Shown one piece after another: positions 34,066 through 35,600 of a stretch of 35,600 bases of DNA. The stretch covers positions 1-35,600 of the forward strand of contig DVHR01000025.1 of the NCBI GenBank assembly GCA_018711925.1. The letters run 5' to 3'. The notes below the pieces were generated by a model. It was not told the DNA's origin, made no database searches, and saw only the letters and a list, made by a program, of their open reading frames with translations. Both the position numbers and the translations under genes were made by a program. Within the stretch, counting starts at the first letter, position 1, and each line of letters begins with the position of its first letter. The DNA comes from Candidatus Coprenecus pullicola (lineage in GTDB: Bacteria; Bacteroidota; Bacteroidia; Bacteroidales; UBA932).

Positions 34066-34722
34066 TCAGCCATTGACCTTATGGTAGTCCTCGAGGAACT
34101 TGGCCAGACCTGAGTCGGTCAGAGGATGCTTCAGCAGGCCCTTGATGGCCGGAAGAGGACATGTAGCCACATCAGCGCCGGCCTTAAGACAGTCGATGAT
34201 GTGACGGGTGTGACGGATGGAGGCCGCAAGTACCATGGTGCCGAAGCCGTAGTAGTTGTACATCTCCACAATCTCCTCGATGAGTCCGACACCGTCCTCC
34301 GAGATGTCGTCCAGACGGCCTACGAAAGGCGACACGTAGGTAGCTCCGGCCTTGGCGGCAAGAAGTGCCTGACCAAGGGAGAACACAAGGGTGCAGTTGG
34401 TCTTGATGCCCTTGCCGGCAAAATATTTCACTGCCTTGATACCTGCCTCAGTGCAGGGAAGCTTGATGACAATATGCTCGTTGAGGGCTGCAAGTTCCTC
34501 ACCCTCGCGTACCATGCCCTCATAGTCGGTGGCGATCACCTCCGCGCTCACATCGCCATTCACGATGTTGCAGATGTCGATATAGTGTTTATACTGATTC
34601 TCCTTGCCCTTGATGCCCTCTTTGGCCATCAGGGAAGGGTTGGTGGTAACACCGTCGAGCACGCCCATGGCGTAGGCCTCGCGGATCTGGTCCAGATTAG
34701 CTGTGTCGAGAAAAAATTTCAT
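34066..34722 (-). CDS. Small transaldolase / fructose-6-phosphate aldolase family protein
   Basis: The 218-residue protein has the family start MKFFLDTANLDQIREA and VTTNPSL, the Schiff-base Lys in IVIKLPCTEAGI, and TLVFSLGQALLAAKAGATYVSPFVGRLDD. This is the short (about 215-220) transaldolase-like class, which moves a dihydroxyacetone unit in the pentose phosphate pathway or cleaves fructose 6-phosphate. The two activities differ by a few residues and cannot be told apart here. An upstream in-frame extension was rejected because the family start is MKFFLDTAN. Confidence 0.92.
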   Translation of the reverse strand: MKFFLDTANLDQIREAYAMGVLDGVTTNPSLMAKEGIKGKENQYKHYIDICNIVNGDVSAEVIATDYEGMVREGEELAALNEHIVIKLPCTEAGIKAVKYFAGKGIKTNCTLVFSLGQALLAAKAGATYVSPFVGRLDDISEDGVGLIEEIVEMYNYYGFGTMVLAASIRHTRHIIDCLKAGADVATCPLPAIKGLLKHPLTDSGLAKFLEDYHKVNG

Positions 34723-34748
34723 TATTCGGATATTTTTAAATTCTAGCG

Positions 34749-34756
34749 CAAATTTA
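34749..34756 (-). promoter_or_regulatory. -7 box of the transaldolase gene
   Basis: TAAATTTG on the minus strand, 26 bases before the start codon at 34722. Confidence 0.6.
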
Positions 34757-35182
34757 AAAACTGTTTTGCTTTTTCCATAGAAAATTTGCCAGCTGTCGCT
34801 GTACCCGGCCAGATACACATTCGGACACCGCGGCGAGAGGACACTGTGGACACACCCGGCACAGCAATGCACGCGGAGAGTGTACCGATTTCGCAGCTTT
34901 TTGGTTCACTTTTGACAGATGCGGCCTCAGCTTTTCCGAAACGGCATCTCGCCAAAATATAACCTATCCTCAGGTGTCTTTGGCTATAAGGCTGTGAAAC
35001 AGGGCATTATTCATATAGGCGCGAGGATAGAGGTAGCACAAATCAGCCCCAAAAGCCGGAAAACGCCACCCCTATCCTACGATATAAAGCATTATCTATC
35101 TGTTATTCAGCGAATTAGCATTAAAGAGCAAAGGAAAGGTCTACACTCTCGACAGGGATTTTGGCAGACAAAGGCATAAAAA
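34757..35182. other. Gene-free stretch between transaldolase and the last gene
   Basis: No coding gene is supported. CTATCCTC-type octamers occur at about 34964 and 35069 (truncated) and in the opposite orientation (GAGGATAG) at about 35023, allowing a long imperfect hairpin. A short open frame here has no recognisable features. A structured RNA is possible but not shown. Confidence 0.4.
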
Positions 35183-35196
35183 AGAGGCACCCCTCT
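35183..35196 (-). terminator. Short terminator for the last gene
   Basis: Read on the minus strand, AGAGG GGTG CCTCT followed by T's is a 5-base stem with a 4-base loop and T-run, about 95 bases after the gene at 35292. Confidence 0.5.
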
Positions 35197-35291
35197 GCTA
35201 CAACAGGTACCCCTTCCTTGTGTACTAAAACCTAAACCTACTACATAGATGCAGGTTTATTGCATTTCGTTGCATGAAAATCAAAAAATTT

Positions 35292-35600
35292 TCAAAAATT
35301 TTTCTTTTCCGCCTTTTTACCCGGTCTGTAAAAAACCATTATTGCCAGAACCGCAATCAACGGACACACAATCCCAATGATAAGTGCCTTAAAAGGAGTA
35401 GTCCCGCAAAGCAGCCAATACGAGAGAAAATCCAGCACTACCAGCACCAGGGCTCCAACTGTCAGGCTCCACCCGTATGACAGGCGCATCTTGTCGAAAC
35501 TTACCCTCTGCATGTTGGCAAAATGCATAAGCAGTATCACAGCGGCTATAATCGGTATGCTGTTGCCTATCGAATACACCAAGTCCTTTTTATCACTTGC
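35292..35600 (-). CDS. Small membrane protein (5' end outside window)
   Basis: The frame is open to the window edge, so the gene starts beyond it; the visible 102 codons encode three membrane helices (IPIIAAVILLMHFANM, LTVGALVLVVLDFLSYWLL and ALIIGIVCPLIAVLAIMVF) and a Lys-rich end (RPGKKAEKKNF). Family not recognised. Confidence 0.65.
   Translation of the reverse strand, partial: ASDKKDLVYSIGNSIPIIAAVILLMHFANMQRVSFDKMRLSYGWSLTVGALVLVVLDFLSYWLLCGTTPFKALIIGIVCPLIAVLAIMVFYRPGKKAEKKNF

Noticed and set aside
34919..35179. 86-codon plus-strand frame in the gap before the last gene
   Set aside because: No promoter box, no domain, basic composition; cannot be supported as a gene.

Overview
The window looks like a chromosomal segment from a Bacteroidales bacterium, probably an uncultured gut-type lineage. 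Genus cannot be told from the sequence alone. The grounds are repeated promoters of the Bacteroidetes form (TAnnTTTG at about -7, several with TTTG 20 bases further upstream), many lipoproteins with a Bacteroidetes-style signal, a streptopain-like C10 protease beside a DUF3244 protein, a TPR/LuxR-type membrane regulator, and a SufC/SufD-type pair. Base composition is moderately GC-rich in housekeeping genes and visibly AT-richer around 24.7-26.1 kb and 29.5-31.0 kb, which suggests acquired DNA there.

Layout. 1-2.2 kb: the end of an outer-membrane protein, a truncated relative, and a lipoprotein gene broken by an in-frame TGA. 2.5-7.7 kb: sufC-sufD (Fe-S assembly), B12-dependent ribonucleotide reductase nrdJ, and ispE. 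7.7-9.3 kb: an AAA-ATPase/PD-(D/E)XK gene. 9.5-12.4 kb: an S37-type peptidase, a translationally coupled DUF2156 protein and a phosphopantetheinyl transferase. 12.4-17.0 kb: a TPR/LuxR-type regulator, then a DUF3244 / C10 protease / lipoprotein operon with a textbook promoter. 17.4-20.3 kb: an acyl-CoA synthetase and an acyltransferase (lipid activation and transfer). 20.3-22.6 kb, minus strand: a thioredoxin-fold lipoprotein just downstream of tRNA-Gln, then DUF2752, CD225/dispanin and TM2 small membrane proteins. 22.7-26.05 kb, minus strand: a tight five-gene operon (SatD-like protein with class III cyclase-like motifs, DUF3307 membrane protein, Fic, tadA, YqaA-type protein). 26.2-28.7 kb: groES-groEL and a peroxiredoxin. 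28.8-31.0 kb: two tandem 106-bp repeats, then an ATPase/nuclease gene bracketed by two nearly identical 54-bp perfect-stem hairpins. 31.0-33.1 kb: an ECF sigma factor operon. 33.2 kb to the end: a membrane protein, a small transaldolase and a membrane protein cut by the window edge.

The best candidates for undescribed biology are (i) the ATPase/nuclease cassette between identical hairpins (29.45-31.03 kb), (ii) the cyclase-like regulator + DUF3307 + Fic operon with its apparently leaderless promoter and palindromic operator, and the tandem palindromes written into the Fic coding sequence, and (iii) the sufC/short-sufD pair with no sufB beside it. All functional statements are from sequence reading only; no search or structure prediction was run.
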